Below are positions 23,670 through 33,329 of a DNA stretch of 64,000 bases, one piece after another. The notes beneath the pieces were generated by a model. It was not told where the DNA came from, did no database searches, and worked only from the letters and a program-made list of their open reading frames with translations. A program made the position numbers and the translations under genes. Within the stretch, counting starts at the first letter, position 1. Every line of letters begins with the position of its first letter. The DNA is from an uncultured Clostridia bacterium (GTDB taxonomy: Bacteria > Bacillota > Clostridia > Christensenellales > CAG-314): positions 1-64,000 of the forward strand of contig CAMRUG010000004.1 of the NCBI GenBank assembly GCA_947053925.1. Reading direction: 5' to 3'.

Positions 23670-24878
23670 ATGTCTTATCATGAAGCGCCACAACAAATGG
23701 CTGGTTATCTTTATCAAGTTGTGCAATCATTATTGCTTTTGCTTGATAGTGATGATCCGTCGTATAGTATTTGTATTGAAAAATTTGACGATATTGCTTT
23801 TATAGAAAATGGTAGTCCGAAGGATTTAATACAAGTAAAGCATCATAAAAATCGCCAAGGAAATTTGTCTGACTTGAGTGTTGATCTATGGCGAAGTATA
23901 AGCAGTTGGTGTGATGCAATTCGCAATTATGATTTAGATATAGTTAGCACTAATTTTATTATTATTACTACTGCATCTGCAACGAATGATTCTATTGCTT
24001 GGTATTTATCTCAAAATCAGAAACAGCGTAATGTTGACACAGCAATTAAAAAAATACAAACAATAACAAAAAAGAAGAGCAATGTGGTACAAAAGTTTAT
24101 TGATAATTTTCAGTCTCTATCGAAAATCCAACAAGAACAATTGATTTCTCAAATATTTATAATAGATAACAGCTGTAAATTGATAGATTATCGCACTGAA
24201 TTAAAAAAGAGATTGCGATTGGGAACCTTGCCTAAATATTTAGAAAGTATATGTGATGAACTTGAAGGTTGGTGGTTTCAAAAAGCAATAAGTTTTCTCT
24301 GCGAAGAAGATGTTAATTGTATTAAACAAAGGGAAGTTCAAGCGAAATTGTATGATATATTTCAATCTTATCAAGACGATAATTTGCCGATAACTATAGA
24401 TTCGAATATTTCTCCTACTGCAGAAGAAATCCGAGAATTAGGAATGGATACAAGAATTTTTTTAGAACAGCTAAAACTTATATGTTTAACTGACAAGAGA
24501 ATGCAATTGGCGCTTAAAGATTATTATAATGCATATCGTCAAAAAGCTATGTGGATACGAGAAGAACTATTGTATGTAAATGATTTGGAGAATTATGAAA
24601 AAAGATTAATTGACGAGTGGGAGCGCTTATTTGAGATAAGTAAAGAGCATCTTGAGCGTTTTAATAAAGATGAACAAAGGCGCATAGAAGAGGGAAGAGA
24701 ATTATATAATAAAATTCAAGATTTAGATATTAAAATTAAAGATAGGGTTTCTAGTCCGTTTATAATGAGGGGCTCATATCAACAACTTTCCAATGAATTA
24801 AAAGTTGGCTGGCATGTTGATTTTTATAAACGACTATATAATTTGTTGCGCGGAGGAAAAAATGAGAAATTGGGATAA
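23670..24878 (+). CDS. ABC-three-component system effector (nuclease-like)
   Basis: The ATG at 23670 follows AAAGGAG; the track ORF starts 15 codons too early. The 402-residue protein begins YHEAPQQMAGYLYQVVQSLLLLL, then IEKFDDIAF and DLIQVKHHKN, a pattern shared by DUF4297-like dsDNA-nuclease domains in conflict systems; the Q-V-K-H strand corresponds to the (E/Q)xK catalytic strand of restriction-endonuclease folds. The second half is helical and charged. It is followed by a middle component and a DUF3732 ATPase with overlapping ends, the order of ABC-three-component (ABC-3C) systems. It is the likely effector. Confidence 0.75.
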   Translation: MSYHEAPQQMAGYLYQVVQSLLLLLDSDDPSYSICIEKFDDIAFIENGSPKDLIQVKHHKNRQGNLSDLSVDLWRSISSWCDAIRNYDLDIVSTNFIIITTASATNDSIAWYLSQNQKQRNVDTAIKKIQTITKKKSNVVQKFIDNFQSLSKIQQEQLISQIFIIDNSCKLIDYRTELKKRLRLGTLPKYLESICDELEGWWFQKAISFLCEEDVNCIKQREVQAKLYDIFQSYQDDNLPITIDSNISPTAEEIRELGMDTRIFLEQLKLICLTDKRMQLALKDYYNAYRQKAMWIREELLYVNDLENYEKRLIDEWERLFEISKEHLERFNKDEQRRIEEGRELYNKIQDLDIKIKDRVSSPFIMRGSYQQLSNELKVGWHVDFYKRLYNLLRGGKNEKLG

Positions 24879-25344
24879 GCGTTGTAGAGAAATAGCATAT
24901 TTGTTAAATCCTGCATTTTGCGCAGGTATAATCTTTGAGACTATAACGTCTTATTATAATGAAAAGAAACAGCAATTTCCATTCCCATTAGTCTATTTAG
25001 TTTTACCAATTGTATTACATAAAAAAACGCGAGAATCAATAAATTCACGAACGCATATGAAAGTTTTTTTACAGCGAAATCCGGAATGCTTAGTAGGATT
25101 TGCAGAAAGAGCCAAAGATTTAGTGGTCATTACAAATGAGAGCTTGGAATTCTTGTTGAAGTGTAATATAATTAGATTTAAAAATGGTACATTGGAAGTT
25201 CAAGGTCTATTGAAGAAGAAATTGCAAAATACAATGGACGATGAAATAGTGGATTGCTATAAGAAAGCTAATTCCATAGGGAAATGGTTTGCACGAAATG
25301 GAATGGTTGAAAATATTTATCAATGTTGGGGAGTAAGGCCGTAA
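24862..25344 (+). CDS. ABC-3C middle component
   Basis: The ATG at 24862 has a GGAGG site and lies inside the end of the effector gene. The 160-residue protein (RCREIAYLLNPAFCAGIIFETITSY, FPLVYLVLPIVLHKKTRESI) matches the middle components annotated in ABC-three-component systems, which are thought to carry a winged-helix fold and to link the ATPase to the effector. Its stop overlaps the ATPase start (TAATG). It has no enzymatic motif. Confidence 0.78.
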   Translation: MRNWDKRCREIAYLLNPAFCAGIIFETITSYYNEKKQQFPFPLVYLVLPIVLHKKTRESINSRTHMKVFLQRNPECLVGFAERAKDLVVITNESLEFLLKCNIIRFKNGTLEVQGLLKKKLQNTMDDEIVDCYKKANSIGKWFARNGMVENIYQCWGVRP

Positions 25345-27254
25345 TGCAAATTGAAAAATTAATAATATATGGTAAAAATGGAAAAATACGAGTTCTTAAA
25401 TTTGAAGTTGGAGAACTTAATATAATATCTGGCAGATCAAAAACAGGCAAATCGGTTATTGGAGACATTATAGATTATTGTTTTGGTGGCAATACATGTA
25501 ATATTGCTGAAGGAGTGGTTAGAAATACTGCTGAATGGTATGCTCTACTATTAAATAATGCAGGTGAACATATATTTATAGGCAGAAAAAATCCAGAACA
25601 AGGTCAATCTTCATGCAGTATATGTTGTTATCAATTAGGGATTTCAGATTTTCCTAAAGATATTACTCAAACTGTAAAAGTTGATGTTAATGGACTGGAA
25701 CAATTTTTATCAAATAAAATTGGCATTATAAACAATATTCATATGCCGATTGAAGGACAAACAAGGCAACCGCTAGTTGCAAATATAAGGCATTCTCTTG
25801 CATTTTGTATCCAAAATCAAGATGAAATAGCCGCACAAAAAACATTATTTCATAAACAGAATGATGGGTTTGTTATGCAAGCAATCAAAGATACAATCCC
25901 TTATTTTTTAGGAATTATTAATGAAGATACTATTAGGTTGCTTTCAGAAAAATCGCTACTTAAAAGAGAATGTATAAATATTAGAAAATCATTAACTGAG
26001 TTGGAACAAATAAAAGGTCCTGGTTTGGAACGCGCAGTGGCATTAGTCGAAGAAGCAAAAGGAGTAGGTTTGCTTTCTGATGTGACTCAAATTGATTTTA
26101 GCAACTATTTGTCAGTTAGGGAAGTTTTTACTAATATAGTTAAATGGGAGCCAGAGGAAGTTTTTATTTCTGGGATGGATCGTATCAGCTTCTTGCAAAC
26201 TGAAGTTCAGGGAATGCAAAAAGAATTAGAAGATTGTGAGTATGCTATTAAAAGCATTAAGGAATTTGTTGGAAGTCATGATGGCTATGAAAGGGAAATC
26301 AACCATCAAATCAATAGATTGAAATCAATAGGATTGTTTGAAGAATTAAATTTTGACGAAGGGGTTTGTCCTTTCTGTTCTCAAAAATTAGATGGTGAAT
26401 CGCCAATAGTTTTGCAAATTAAGGAATCAATTGAACGACTGGCTATTAATCTAGAAACAACGAGTCGTGATACTCCGTATCTTGATAAACAATTGGATGA
26501 CCTTAAAAGTAAAAAACAAAGTTTAATTGAAAAAATTAAACAAGCAAACATTGAAATAAATGCATTGTATAAAGCAAATTCGAATGCACAAATTTACAAG
26601 GATTTAAATGAACGTCGAGCCAAGGTTATTGGGAGGATCAGTTTGTGGCTAGATAGTGTATATTTAATTGATGACTCTACAAAGAAAAAAGAACAACTTA
26701 TAGCAAAACAAAATAGAATAAACGAAATAGACGAACTATTAAGTCAAGATTTGGTAGAAGATAAAAAACAGTCTATTTTGAATCGTATGTCGGTAGATAT
26801 GTCTAAATGGGCTAAAGAACTAAAATTAGAACATTCTGAATTTCCGTATCGTTTAGACATAAACAAAATGACCGTTGTTGTTGATAAGGAACGCCCAGTA
26901 CCATTGCAACAACTAGGTAGCGGTTCAAATTGGCTGGGGTGTCATCTAATTGCGTTCTTTGCACTACACAAGGTGTTCATTAATCGTCGAAGACCTGTGC
27001 CACAATTTATATTTATAGATCAGCCCTCGCAAGTATATTTTCCTTCCGAAGACGATGCGAGAAAAGTGGATAGTCAAGAAATAAGGATGATTTATAAATT
27101 TATTTATAAAATGGTGATAGAATTAAGTCCAAATTTACAAGTGATAATTGTTGATCATGCTGATATTAAAGAAGATTATTTTAAAAATGCTATTGTAGAA
27201 GAGTGGTGGAATGATGGTTGTGCGCTTATACCATCATCGTGGTACAAAGAATAG
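25344..27254 (+). CDS. DUF3732 ABC-type ATPase of an ABC-3C system
   Basis: The start is the ATG at 25344, overlapping the preceding stop; 636 residues. N-terminal Walker A is SGRSKTGKS (residues about 28-36) after IIYGKNGKIRVLKFEVGELNI. The centre is a long coiled coil with a single CPFC pair (GVCPFCSQKL), as in Rad50-like hooks. The C-terminus has the signature LGSGSNWLGCHL and Walker B QFIFIDQPSQVYFP. This is the DUF3732 family, the sensor ATPase of ABC-3C defence systems described by comparative genomics. It likely detects aberrant nucleic acid and triggers the effector encoded first in the operon. Confidence 0.85.
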   Translation: MQIEKLIIYGKNGKIRVLKFEVGELNIISGRSKTGKSVIGDIIDYCFGGNTCNIAEGVVRNTAEWYALLLNNAGEHIFIGRKNPEQGQSSCSICCYQLGISDFPKDITQTVKVDVNGLEQFLSNKIGIINNIHMPIEGQTRQPLVANIRHSLAFCIQNQDEIAAQKTLFHKQNDGFVMQAIKDTIPYFLGIINEDTIRLLSEKSLLKRECINIRKSLTELEQIKGPGLERAVALVEEAKGVGLLSDVTQIDFSNYLSVREVFTNIVKWEPEEVFISGMDRISFLQTEVQGMQKELEDCEYAIKSIKEFVGSHDGYEREINHQINRLKSIGLFEELNFDEGVCPFCSQKLDGESPIVLQIKESIERLAINLETTSRDTPYLDKQLDDLKSKKQSLIEKIKQANIEINALYKANSNAQIYKDLNERRAKVIGRISLWLDSVYLIDDSTKKKEQLIAKQNRINEIDELLSQDLVEDKKQSILNRMSVDMSKWAKELKLEHSEFPYRLDINKMTVVVDKERPVPLQQLGSGSNWLGCHLIAFFALHKVFINRRRPVPQFIFIDQPSQVYFPSEDDARKVDSQEIRMIYKFIYKMVIELSPNLQVIIVDHADIKEDYFKNAIVEEWWNDGCALIPSSWYKE

Positions 27255-27264
27255 AATTTATAGG

Positions 27265-27296
27265 CTGGTTCATTTACTCAAGTGAACCAGTTTTTA
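27265..27296 (+). terminator. Terminator of the ABC-3C operon
   Basis: CTGGTTCA, a 10-base loop, TGAACCAG and TTTTTATTT. It separates the ABC-3C operon from the DISARM-like block. Confidence 0.75.
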
Positions 27297-27369
27297 TTTC
27301 GGTGTGTTAGAGCTCTGCATTACTATTAATATGTTAGTGTTAAATAACAAATATTTTGTTTAAAAACTC

Positions 27370-27439
27370 GTACATTTGTATTGTAAATGATAGTTTTGTG
27401 TGTTATAATTTATTTATATTACTAAAAGGTACATTTATA
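27370..27439 (+). promoter_or_regulatory. Promoter with paired GTACATTT boxes
   Basis: TTGTAA (27381-27386), 17 bp and TATAAT (27404-27409) drive the XRE controller. The motif GTACATTTRTA occurs twice in the same orientation, at 27370-27380 (upstream of -35) and 27429-27439 (touching the start codon). Two such boxes around a promoter resemble activating and repressing sites of restriction-modification controller proteins. Confidence 0.55.
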
Positions 27440-27645
27440 TGGCAGTTAGTTATAATAAATTATGGAAATTACTTATTGACAAAGGTATGACAAAGACGGA
27501 TTTGCGTCAAGCTACTGAAATATCCACATCCACATTAGCTAAAATGGGTCGCAACGAAACGGTGTCTATGGATGTTATGCTACGCATTTGTAAAGTTTGT
27601 GACTGCAAATTGGATGACATTGTTGACGTAACAAAAGAAGACTGA
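27439..27645 (+). CDS. XRE controller of the DISARM-like locus
   Basis: A 68-residue Cro/CI-type helix-turn-helix (YNKLWKLLIDKGMTKTDLRQATEISTSTLAKMGRNETVSMDVMLRICKVCDCKLDDIVDV). Proteins of this size are the controllers of many restriction-modification operons, and also the short XRE proteins of toxin systems. The next gene, a cytosine methyltransferase, starts 21 bases after its stop. It probably times the expression of methylase and effector genes after entry into a new host. Confidence 0.85.
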   Translation: MAVSYNKLWKLLIDKGMTKTDLRQATEISTSTLAKMGRNETVSMDVMLRICKVCDCKLDDIVDVTKED

Positions 27646-27666
27646 CCCTAAGGTGGATGAAACGAT

Positions 27667-28905
27667 ATGAATTTTATTGATTTATTCGCAGGTGCTGGGG
27701 GTTTATCAGAAGGATTTATTCAATCCGGATTTGTCCCAGTAGCACATGTTGAAATGAATGTTGATGCTTCTAATACGCTGAGAACTCGTGCTTGTTATCA
27801 CTATTTGGACAAAAATGGTCAGTTGGATACTTATTATAAATATGAAAAAGGTCTGATAACCAGAGATTACCTATATAACTTGGTTCCCCCAGCGATATAT
27901 GAGTCAGTAATCAATGCCGAAATTTCTGAAAAGACGATAAATGATATTTTTAAGCAAGTGGACGAACTGTTGCTGAAAAATGAAAATTGGAAAAAACAAG
28001 TCGATGTTATTATTGGAGGTCCTCCCTGTCAGGCGTACTCATTAGTAGGGCGTGCAGTAAAAGATGATAAAATGAGAGGGGATTATCGAAACTTTCTCTA
28101 TAAGATGTATTGTAGGTTTTTAAGACGGTATCGTCCTAAAATGTTTGTTTTTGAAAATGTTCCTGGCTTGTTAACAGCCAGTGGCGGAGAACATTTTAGA
28201 AATCTAAAAAAATATTTACAACATATAGGTTATAGAGTAAAGTGCCAAGAACTTAATGCAAAGGATTTTGGTGTGCTTCAAAGTCGCCGGAGACTTATTA
28301 TTATTGGTTGGCGAATAGGTGAAGAGCATTTTTATCCTGAGTTCGTCCCGATTAAACATGGTTATCTTGTAAGCGATATTTTGAATGACCTCCCTAAAAT
28401 GCAAGCAGGAGAAACAAAAAATAGATATCGCAAAGTTGCGCCAAGTATGTATTTAACCGAGTATGGAATTCGAACGGAAAAAGATGTGCTTACATTTCAT
28501 GTTGCTCGCCCGCATATTGAAAGAGATAGGGAAATTTATAGAAAAGTAATTAGTGCATGGAATGATGGGCATAAAAGGTTAAAATATTCGGATCTCCCTG
28601 ATGAATTGGCTACTCATAAAAACAAGTCAGCGTTTTTAGATAGATTTAAAATTGTTGAGGGGGATTTGCCGGCTTGTCATACAATGATGGCGCATATTTC
28701 TAAGGATGGACATTATTTTATTCATCCTGACATCAAGCAAGCAAGGTCAATTACAGTGCGAGAAGCTGCAAGAATCCAGTCATTTCCAGACAATTATTTC
28801 TTTGAAGGAAGTCGTACTGCAGCATTTACACAAATAGGTAATGCCGTGCCTCCTCTAATGGCAAAAGCCATAGCAACTGCACTTTTAGATCAATTGAATA
28901 AATAA
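27667..28905 (+). CDS. C5-cytosine DNA methyltransferase (DrmMII-like position)
   Basis: All key motifs of m5C methyltransferases are present: motif I DLFAGAGGLSEGF (residues 5-17), motif IV GGPPCQAYS with catalytic Cys121, motif VI ENVPG, motif VIII QSRRRLIIIG, and motifs IX-X SITVREAARIQSFPDNY and QIGNAVPPLMAKAI. Length 412 includes an extended region between motifs I and IV. It methylates cytosine in an unknown target. In class 2 DISARM a C5 methylase (DrmMII) marks self DNA; here it is upstream of a helicase and DrmABC, 16 bases before the SNF2 gene. Confidence 0.93.
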   Translation: MNFIDLFAGAGGLSEGFIQSGFVPVAHVEMNVDASNTLRTRACYHYLDKNGQLDTYYKYEKGLITRDYLYNLVPPAIYESVINAEISEKTINDIFKQVDELLLKNENWKKQVDVIIGGPPCQAYSLVGRAVKDDKMRGDYRNFLYKMYCRFLRRYRPKMFVFENVPGLLTASGGEHFRNLKKYLQHIGYRVKCQELNAKDFGVLQSRRRLIIIGWRIGEEHFYPEFVPIKHGYLVSDILNDLPKMQAGETKNRYRKVAPSMYLTEYGIRTEKDVLTFHVARPHIERDREIYRKVISAWNDGHKRLKYSDLPDELATHKNKSAFLDRFKIVEGDLPACHTMMAHISKDGHYFIHPDIKQARSITVREAARIQSFPDNYFFEGSRTAAFTQIGNAVPPLMAKAIATALLDQLNK

Positions 28906-28920
28906 CCACGGAGCATACAA

Positions 28921-31545
28921 ATGAGCAATCTCTTGATACAACAATATGGAATGTTTAAAAAGAAACATTTGGACGAGAATCCATACAGTTGTCTTTTGAA
29001 TACTTCCATTGAAATAAATCCTCACCAAGTAGATGCTTTTTGTGCGGCAGTAAAAGCGCTAAAAACAGGTGGTATAATTCTAGGTGATGAAGTTGGATTG
29101 GGAAAGACAATCGAAGCTGGACTAGTAATAAAGTATGTAATAAAAACTGGCGCAAAAAAGATAATGATAGTTCTACCGTCATCGTTGCGTAAGCAATGGG
29201 AAATAGAACTTTTAGAAAAATTTAATTTTAGTAATAAAGAAGTAAAAATAATTGATCGTAACGCCTTAAATTTTGATCCATATGGGCTGTTAGACCTATG
29301 GCTAAAAAAGAAAGATCAGTTATGTATAGCACTTACGTCTTACGATTTTTCGGCTAAGTTAATACAAGAATATCCGTCTATTAAGTGGGATTTTATTGTA
29401 ATAGATGAGGCGCACAATCTTCGCAATGCTTTTCACGGAGCAAAGCGTGCAAAACGATTGTATGATGTTACTAAAAATATTCCCAAAATACTCCTAACTG
29501 CAACGCCATTGCAAAATAGACTTAATGATCTACACGGAATCGTATCTTTTATTGATGATCGTATTTTTGGCGGCGAAAAGGCATTCGTAAAGCAATATAT
29601 TAATGATCAAGATTACGTTACATTAAAGCAAAATCTTGCTCCGGTTTTGTATAGGACTTTAAGAAGGGATGTTGTAAAGTATATGCAATTCCCAAACAGA
29701 GAGTGCCGAACATTTGATTTTGAATTGAGTTATCAAGAAATTTTATTATACGAACGTGTAAACGAATTTTTAAAGAGACCAATTTTATATTCGATACCAC
29801 AGCAAAATCGTAATTTAATTATATTAGTAATTCGCAAACTACTTGCTTCATCAAGTTTTGCTTTGGTAGAGACTTTTGAAGTCTTGCAAGATAGATTGGA
29901 GAAGTTGTATCAAGGTTCGCGCTCACAAGAAGCGAAAGAAGGCTTTGATTTATTCTTGCAATATTTGGAAGACGAACTTGACGAAATCGGGCAGGAAGAG
30001 GACGAGGATGTCGTCTTTCAAAAGCAACAAATACAAAATGAGTTGGACGAAGTAAATGCAATAATTGAACAGGCAGAAAAAATAAAAATTAATGCAAAAG
30101 TTAAGGCTTTGCGACAAGCAATTGATGTTGCATTTGCAATTCAAGATAAAAAGGGGATACCGCAAAAGATAGTTATATTTACAGAGTCTAAGCGAACTCA
30201 AAAATACATTGCAAGCGAATTGGTTGCGAATGGTATGGACGATGATGATATTGTCTTGTTTAATGGTGAAAATACCGACGCAAAAACACGAGAGATATAT
30301 AGAGCATATAGTGCCAAAAATTTTGGAAAGTCAAATTATGGACCTGCGGTAGAACGCAAACATGCAATCGTTGACTACTTTAAAAATAATGCCAAAATCC
30401 TTATATTGACGGATGCGGGTAGCGAAGGTTTGAATTTGCAATTTTGCAATACAGTTATAAATTACGATTTGCCTTGGAACCCAATGAAGATTGAACAAAG
30501 AATTGGTCGTTGTCATCGTTATGGACAAAAGAACGATGTTGTGGCAATAAACTTGTTGAACTCAACCAATCAAGCGGATAGACGCGTGTACGAAATCTTA
30601 TCTCAAAAATTCGAGTTGTTTAATGGCGTTTTTGGTGCTTCTGATATAGCGTTGGGAATATTGGAGTCGGGAGTAAACTTTGAACAAGAAGTATTGGCAA
30701 TTTACCAAAGGTGCAATAGTGTGGTAGAGATCACAAAGGCTTTTGACAAATTGAGTAGACGATTGGATGCTAAGCGAAATAACCGTGCAAGAGAATTGCA
30801 AGAAATTCTGTTGTCCCGTTCAAGTGACGAAAAACGCGCCGACCTTGATACAATACAAAAAGATATAAGCAAATATTTGAAACAAGTTGACTATTGGAAT
30901 GGTGTGGAGATTGAAGACTTAGAATTGCCTCCGCTTAACTACTGGAGAGTAGATTCGTGGGGCGAAGAAACAATCGGTGGTCATGGCTATCTGTTTGTTG
31001 GTGCAATGTGCGACAGCACAAAAGTGCTGTTCCCAGTATTGTTGATGTGCGACGAAAACGGCAATTATATAGATTTTGATGAGGACGATTTATTGCCAGA
31101 ACTGGATAAAATAGACGATACTGATATTTTGAATTTCTCTGCTACATCAAAAGAAACGGAATTGGTCAACAAAATATATTGGCAACTGCACGCCGAAATG
31201 GTCAACAAGTACGAATCAATTGTTGCTCCAATAAAGGCGTATCACAAAAAGAAGATGGATAACTGGCTTGCAGTTCAAATCGAGTTGCTAAACATTCGTA
31301 TGCAGGAATTGGCTGACGAGGCTCAAGAGTTATTGCGTCAAGCTAATGCGGCAACCAATTTTAATGAAAAACTGGATTGGCGTAGACAGTTGGAAAAGAA
31401 ACGTGACGAAATTAAAAAGTTTCAAGAGAGTTTTCACGAAAGGGTTTCAAAACTAAACGAAGAAGCAGATCTGCAAGTTACCGATTTTAATAAAACTTTG
31501 GAAATTCAGCCATTTTTGGTTATTAAAGTTGTATTGAAGTTCTAA
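28921..31545 (+). CDS. SNF2-family helicase, DrmD-like
   Basis: The 874-residue protein shows the SNF2 ATPase motifs: GDEVGLGKT (Lys62), VLPSSLRKQW, VIDEAHNLRN, LLTATPLQNR in the first RecA domain, then ILTDAGSEGLNLQFCNTVINYDLP and IEQRIGRCHRYGQ in the second. The C-terminal 330 residues are helical with coiled coil. In class 1 DISARM, DrmD is an SNF2-like helicase; this gene stands between a C5 methylase and an OLD-like nuclease on the way to DrmABC. It could also belong to a separate restriction-like system with these neighbours. It is 12 bases from the next gene. Confidence 0.85.
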   Translation: MSNLLIQQYGMFKKKHLDENPYSCLLNTSIEINPHQVDAFCAAVKALKTGGIILGDEVGLGKTIEAGLVIKYVIKTGAKKIMIVLPSSLRKQWEIELLEKFNFSNKEVKIIDRNALNFDPYGLLDLWLKKKDQLCIALTSYDFSAKLIQEYPSIKWDFIVIDEAHNLRNAFHGAKRAKRLYDVTKNIPKILLTATPLQNRLNDLHGIVSFIDDRIFGGEKAFVKQYINDQDYVTLKQNLAPVLYRTLRRDVVKYMQFPNRECRTFDFELSYQEILLYERVNEFLKRPILYSIPQQNRNLIILVIRKLLASSSFALVETFEVLQDRLEKLYQGSRSQEAKEGFDLFLQYLEDELDEIGQEEDEDVVFQKQQIQNELDEVNAIIEQAEKIKINAKVKALRQAIDVAFAIQDKKGIPQKIVIFTESKRTQKYIASELVANGMDDDDIVLFNGENTDAKTREIYRAYSAKNFGKSNYGPAVERKHAIVDYFKNNAKILILTDAGSEGLNLQFCNTVINYDLPWNPMKIEQRIGRCHRYGQKNDVVAINLLNSTNQADRRVYEILSQKFELFNGVFGASDIALGILESGVNFEQEVLAIYQRCNSVVEITKAFDKLSRRLDAKRNNRARELQEILLSRSSDEKRADLDTIQKDISKYLKQVDYWNGVEIEDLELPPLNYWRVDSWGEETIGGHGYLFVGAMCDSTKVLFPVLLMCDENGNYIDFDEDDLLPELDKIDDTDILNFSATSKETELVNKIYWQLHAEMVNKYESIVAPIKAYHKKKMDNWLAVQIELLNIRMQELADEAQELLRQANAATNFNEKLDWRRQLEKKRDEIKKFQESFHERVSKLNEEADLQVTDFNKTLEIQPFLVIKVVLKF

Positions 31546-31556
31546 GGAGAAAATTT

Positions 31557-33329
31557 ATGAGTTATAGTGTAATATTAAAAAAAGTTAGAATTAAAAATTT
31601 TAGATCTATTATTGATGAAACGATAGAATTTGATAGATTTAATATTTTTGTTGGTTTTAATGATAGTGGTAAATCTAATGTGCTAAAAGCATTAAACTTG
31701 TTTTTTAATGGAAAAACTGAAAATACACATGAGTTTAATTTTGATAGGGATTATAGTCAAAAGGGTATTACTGGTCAAGGAAAAGCAAAGGAAATAATAA
31801 TTGAGTTGGATTTATTAGTACCAAATAATTTTAGTGAAAAAGGCGTGAAAACATGGAAAAAAGTTTGGCGTAGAGATGGCTTGTTTTCTGATAATCTTAA
31901 AGATTTATTTAAGGAGTATTCGAAATGTGTTACTCTTTTTAATCGAATTATTTTTGAATATATTCCAGCAGTAAAAAGTTCGGATTATTTTCAAGATTTG
32001 TTATTGAAATTATATTATTCGATGATTCAATCAGCTAATAATGCACTTGCTACAATGAACAAATCATATTCTTCCACGTTGAAGTCATTAACTATTGGGC
32101 TGAGTGATAACATAAAAAAACAGTTAAATATTTTATCTACTGTGCAAATGCCTGATGAATTATCAATCTTATTTCGTAATATGAAAATAAGCACTAAAGA
32201 TAATTACGTACATAATATTGATTTAGACTATCGTGGCGATGGAATTAAGGCTCGGCACATACCATCGATACTGTTAAGTATTACACGAAATGTAAAAACA
32301 AATAGGCAAAAAAATTCAATAGATTATACGTATATATGGGGATATGAGGAACCTGAAAACGGAGTTGAGTTTTCAGCGTGTCAGAAATTGGCGGAAGAAT
32401 TATATGGATATAATAATGAAATTCAAATACTTCTAACGACTCATTCGCCTGCTATATATGGAATGAGAGATAGGGTAGGTGCTACTTGTTATTATACGTA
32501 TAAAAATGATAGAGGGGCATCTAAATATGAATCTGATTATAGCGTTGCAGAGTTGCATAATAAAATAGGACTCATGCCATTAATTGCTCCTTATATTGAA
32601 GAAAGACAAAGACTGTTGAGAGAAATGCAGGAAGAAAACAATCGTATTGTTAGCGAATTTCAAGCAGTAAAAGAATTGAGTCAAAAAGTTGTTTTGTACA
32701 CGGAAGGTCAGACCGACGCAATGTATATAGGAAAGGCATTAGAGGGTACTAAATATATTTCTCGCGTGCTTATCAACCCGAACCTTAAAGACGTAGATTA
32801 TGGAGACAGCAATCTAGAACAAAGATATAAATTATTACAGCAAGTGCCAGGTGTTAAAATATGTATATTTGATAGAGATAATACAAAATATATTATTTCG
32901 GAGGAGTATTGCAAAGGAGACAATAATACATTCAAATTTTCGATTCCAATACCTTCTTTTAGACAACAAGGAGATTTAATTTCTATTGAGCATTATTTTA
33001 AAGATGATGAAATAATGACATTTGATGAAAATGGAAGGCGATTATTTATGCTTCAAGAATTTGACAAACAAGGCAATACGCGAGATGATGTATATTTTTG
33101 TCAGTATCCTATTCGTGTGGGGATAAACACGCCGTTACATATATTAGACGGAAGAGATGAGAACTCGAAAGTTTTTAAGCGAAAGGGAACGGAAAACGTT
33201 GCTTTGTCTAAAAAAGCATTTGCTACTAATGTTATTACTCAAAAAGCAAATTTCAATTTTAAATTAGACGAATTCAAATTAATAGTAAATGTGATTGCTA
33301 AAATAATTGATTTAGTAGATACGAAGTAA
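31557..33329 (+). CDS. OLD-family ATPase/TOPRIM nuclease
   Basis: The 590-residue protein starts VRIKNFRSIIDETIEF and has Walker A FVGFNDSGKSN (about 32-42), an ABC-like region with YEEPENGVEF and TTHSPAIYG, then a C-terminal TOPRIM domain: VVLYTEGQTDAMYIGKAL (catalytic Glu) and ICIFDRDN (the metal-binding Asp pair). This is the OLD/GajA layout, ATP-regulated nucleases in anti-phage systems. AAGGAG precedes the start and the SNF2 gene ends 12 bases before it. It is not a usual part of DISARM, so it is a likely extra effector. A leader and a new promoter follow. Confidence 0.86.
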   Translation: MSYSVILKKVRIKNFRSIIDETIEFDRFNIFVGFNDSGKSNVLKALNLFFNGKTENTHEFNFDRDYSQKGITGQGKAKEIIIELDLLVPNNFSEKGVKTWKKVWRRDGLFSDNLKDLFKEYSKCVTLFNRIIFEYIPAVKSSDYFQDLLLKLYYSMIQSANNALATMNKSYSSTLKSLTIGLSDNIKKQLNILSTVQMPDELSILFRNMKISTKDNYVHNIDLDYRGDGIKARHIPSILLSITRNVKTNRQKNSIDYTYIWGYEEPENGVEFSACQKLAEELYGYNNEIQILLTTHSPAIYGMRDRVGATCYYTYKNDRGASKYESDYSVAELHNKIGLMPLIAPYIEERQRLLREMQEENNRIVSEFQAVKELSQKVVLYTEGQTDAMYIGKALEGTKYISRVLINPNLKDVDYGDSNLEQRYKLLQQVPGVKICIFDRDNTKYIISEEYCKGDNNTFKFSIPIPSFRQQGDLISIEHYFKDDEIMTFDENGRRLFMLQEFDKQGNTRDDVYFCQYPIRVGINTPLHILDGRDENSKVFKRKGTENVALSKKAFATNVITQKANFNFKLDEFKLIVNVIAKIIDLVDTK

